Assembly (NCBI GenBank): GCA_902542795.1
Contig: CACBVP010000002.1
Coordinates: forward strand, 1-53,443
From: an uncultured Pelagibacteraceae bacterium
GTDB taxonomy: Bacteria > Pseudomonadota > Alphaproteobacteria > Pelagibacterales > Pelagibacteraceae
DNA length: 53,443 nucleotides
Direction: 5' to 3'
Within the stretch, counting starts at the first letter, position 1, and every line of letters starts with the position of its first letter. A program made the position numbers and the translations under genes. Below the pieces are notes generated by a model. The model did not search any database. It worked only from the letters and a program-made list of their open reading frames with translations, and was not told the DNA's origin. Of this stretch, positions 52,555 to 53,443 are shown piece by piece.

Positions 52555-53443
52555 TTATCTAAGTCCTGCGAGTTTTAAATCTATCTTTATTCTATCCAAC
52601 TCAAATTGTTTTCTTTCCTCACCTTTGAGAGTTTTACCAGATGGTAATTTTAATTTTTGAGAATTAACTTTTTTACCGTTAACTATAACTTCATAATGTA
52701 AATGTGGACCAGTTGATAATCCTGTTGATCCTACATAACCAATTATTTGACCTTGTTTTACTTTTCTTCCTTCTTTGATGCCTTTAGCAAATCCCTTCAT
52801 GTGAGCATAAATAGTTTCATAGGTTGAGTTGTGTTTAATTTTTACGCAATTACCTCCGCCACCACACCATCTAGCTCTGGTAACCGTTCCAGAACCGGAG
52901 GCCATTATTGGCGTCCCGCTTGGTGCCGCAAAGTCTGTTCCTCTATGCATTTTATTGTAACCGAGAATTGGATGTTTTCTCATGCCAAAGGAAGAAGATA
53001 AGCGAGCTCCATTGATGGGAGTTTTCATTAAAGATTTAGTAATACTTTTCCCTTTTATGTCGTAATAATCTTCTTCATTTTTGTATTTAAAATTATATAA
53101 ATTTATTTCTTCTCCATTTACATACATTGACGCATAAATTATTTTTCCAGTATCTCTAACTTTATTGTTATCATCTTCAAATTTTTCATAAAGAATTTCA
53201 AACCAATCCCCATTTCTTATATCTCTCTGAAAGTCTACTTCGAATCCAAAGATTCTAGCAAATTCTACTATTATATTTGGCTCTACACCCGAAGAAACTG
53301 CTGAACTGTATAAATTATTTGTAATAATTTTTTTTACTACAACTTCTTTTTTATATAATTGTAAAATATTTTCTTTAACAATGAAGTTGTCTTGTGTTTT
53401 TCTAATTTCTACACTAGTTGTATTATTTATTGGATATAAAAAA
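52555..53443 (-). CDS. M23 family metallopeptidase, partial (runs off right edge)
   Basis: The frame is open from the right edge (position 53442) to the stop at 52555, about 295 residues of the C-terminal part; an internal ATG at 53127 is not the real start. An OapA/LysM-like segment (SSGVEPNIIVEFARIFGFEVDFQ, then RNGDWFEILYE) precedes the LytM/M23 domain with SSSFGMRKHPILG, the zinc ligands in MHRGTDFAAP and GPHLHYEVIVNG, and AHMKGF. It cuts peptidoglycan cross-links, like MepM/NlpD-type proteins. The signal sequence or anchor must lie outside the window. Confidence 0.9.
   Translation of the reverse strand, partial: FLYPINNTTSVEIRKTQDNFIVKENILQLYKKEVVVKKIITNNLYSSAVSSGVEPNIIVEFARIFGFEVDFQRDIRNGDWFEILYEKFEDDNNKVRDTGKIIYASMYVNGEEINLYNFKYKNEEDYYDIKGKSITKSLMKTPINGARLSSSFGMRKHPILGYNKMHRGTDFAAPSGTPIMASGSGTVTRARWCGGGGNCVKIKHNSTYETIYAHMKGFAKGIKEGRKVKQGQIIGYVGSTGLSTGPHLHYEVIVNGKKVNSQKLKLPSGKTLKGEERKQFELDRIKIDLKLAGLR

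Noticed and set aside
52555-53127. Treating the M23 peptidase as a complete 190-residue gene starting at 53127
   Set aside because: The frame stays open to the window edge and the upstream residues match the domain that precedes M23 in larger cell-wall peptidases.

Overview
This AT-rich window of about 53 kb with near-zero intergenic space looks like a streamlined SAR11 (Candidatus Pelagibacter-type) alphaproteobacterium. Supporting this are alphaproteobacterial gene neighbourhoods (trpF-trpB-trpA-accD-folC, cmk-rpsA-ihfB, ubiG/lysC, prmC-DUF4167, DUF2948-hisD-infA), Lys/Asn/Ile-rich proteins, and many genes that overlap by 1-20 bases. I see no mobile element, CRISPR array, rRNA or long non-coding stretch. 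The longest gene-free gap, between ppx and the aquaporin gene, is about 137 bases.

Layout. (1) Positions 1-11732, minus strand: one uninterrupted 14-gene run, rnd-kdsD-lptC-lptB-aroA-cmk-rpsA-ihfB-pyrF-trpF-trpB-trpA-accD-folC (folC runs off the left edge), covering LPS export, shikimate, pyrimidine, tryptophan, fatty-acid and translation functions. (2) 11753-13282: an NDUFA9-like reductase, an SMR-type membrane protein lacking the essential Glu, a bidirectional terminator and a tiny Lys-rich protein. (3) 13383-29869: a phosphorus-economy island. It holds a lipid kinase, a PlcP-type phospholipase C, a glycolipid glycosyltransferase, two ornithine-lipid-type acyltransferases, phoR, an unknown secreted protein, pstS-pstC-pstA-pstB-phoU-phoB, sixA, ppk and ppx. 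PhoB-box-like repeats precede plcP and pstS (an identical 20-mer in both), and a half-site with the same spacing precedes the unknown secreted protein. (4) 30007-34531, minus: aquaporin, HAD nucleotidase, argB, yidC, yidD, rnpA, rpmH. (5) 34567-42831, plus: a VTT-domain protein, a YyaL/DUF255 protein, three small ORFs, dcd, murA, DUF2948, hisD, infA, tRNA-Phe, photolyase. (6) 42835-53443: secA (minus), argJ, DUF1178, ubiG (minus), lysC, ispG, prfA, prmC, DUF4167, and a partial M23 peptidase (minus).

How the parts fit. Under phosphate limitation PhoR/PhoB would induce high-affinity uptake (PstSCAB). It would also induce membrane renovation: PlcP removes phospholipid headgroups, the glycosyltransferase glycosylates the diacylglycerol, and the OlsA/OlsB-like pair could make phosphorus-free ornithine lipids. 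Ppk and Ppx manage polyphosphate. This matches the lipid-renovation response known in SAR11. The new elements here are the promoter logic, the unknown secreted protein with a predicted PhoB-type promoter, and the divergent lipid kinase.

The most unusual observations are: a tryptophan synthase in which the alpha Asp56 / beta Lys167 contact and several beta active-site residues are all replaced; a tRNA-Phe that starts inside the infA stop codon and has an abnormal elbow; an SMR protein with Gly in place of the catalytic Glu; a degenerate FolC; and no lptA between lptC and lptB.
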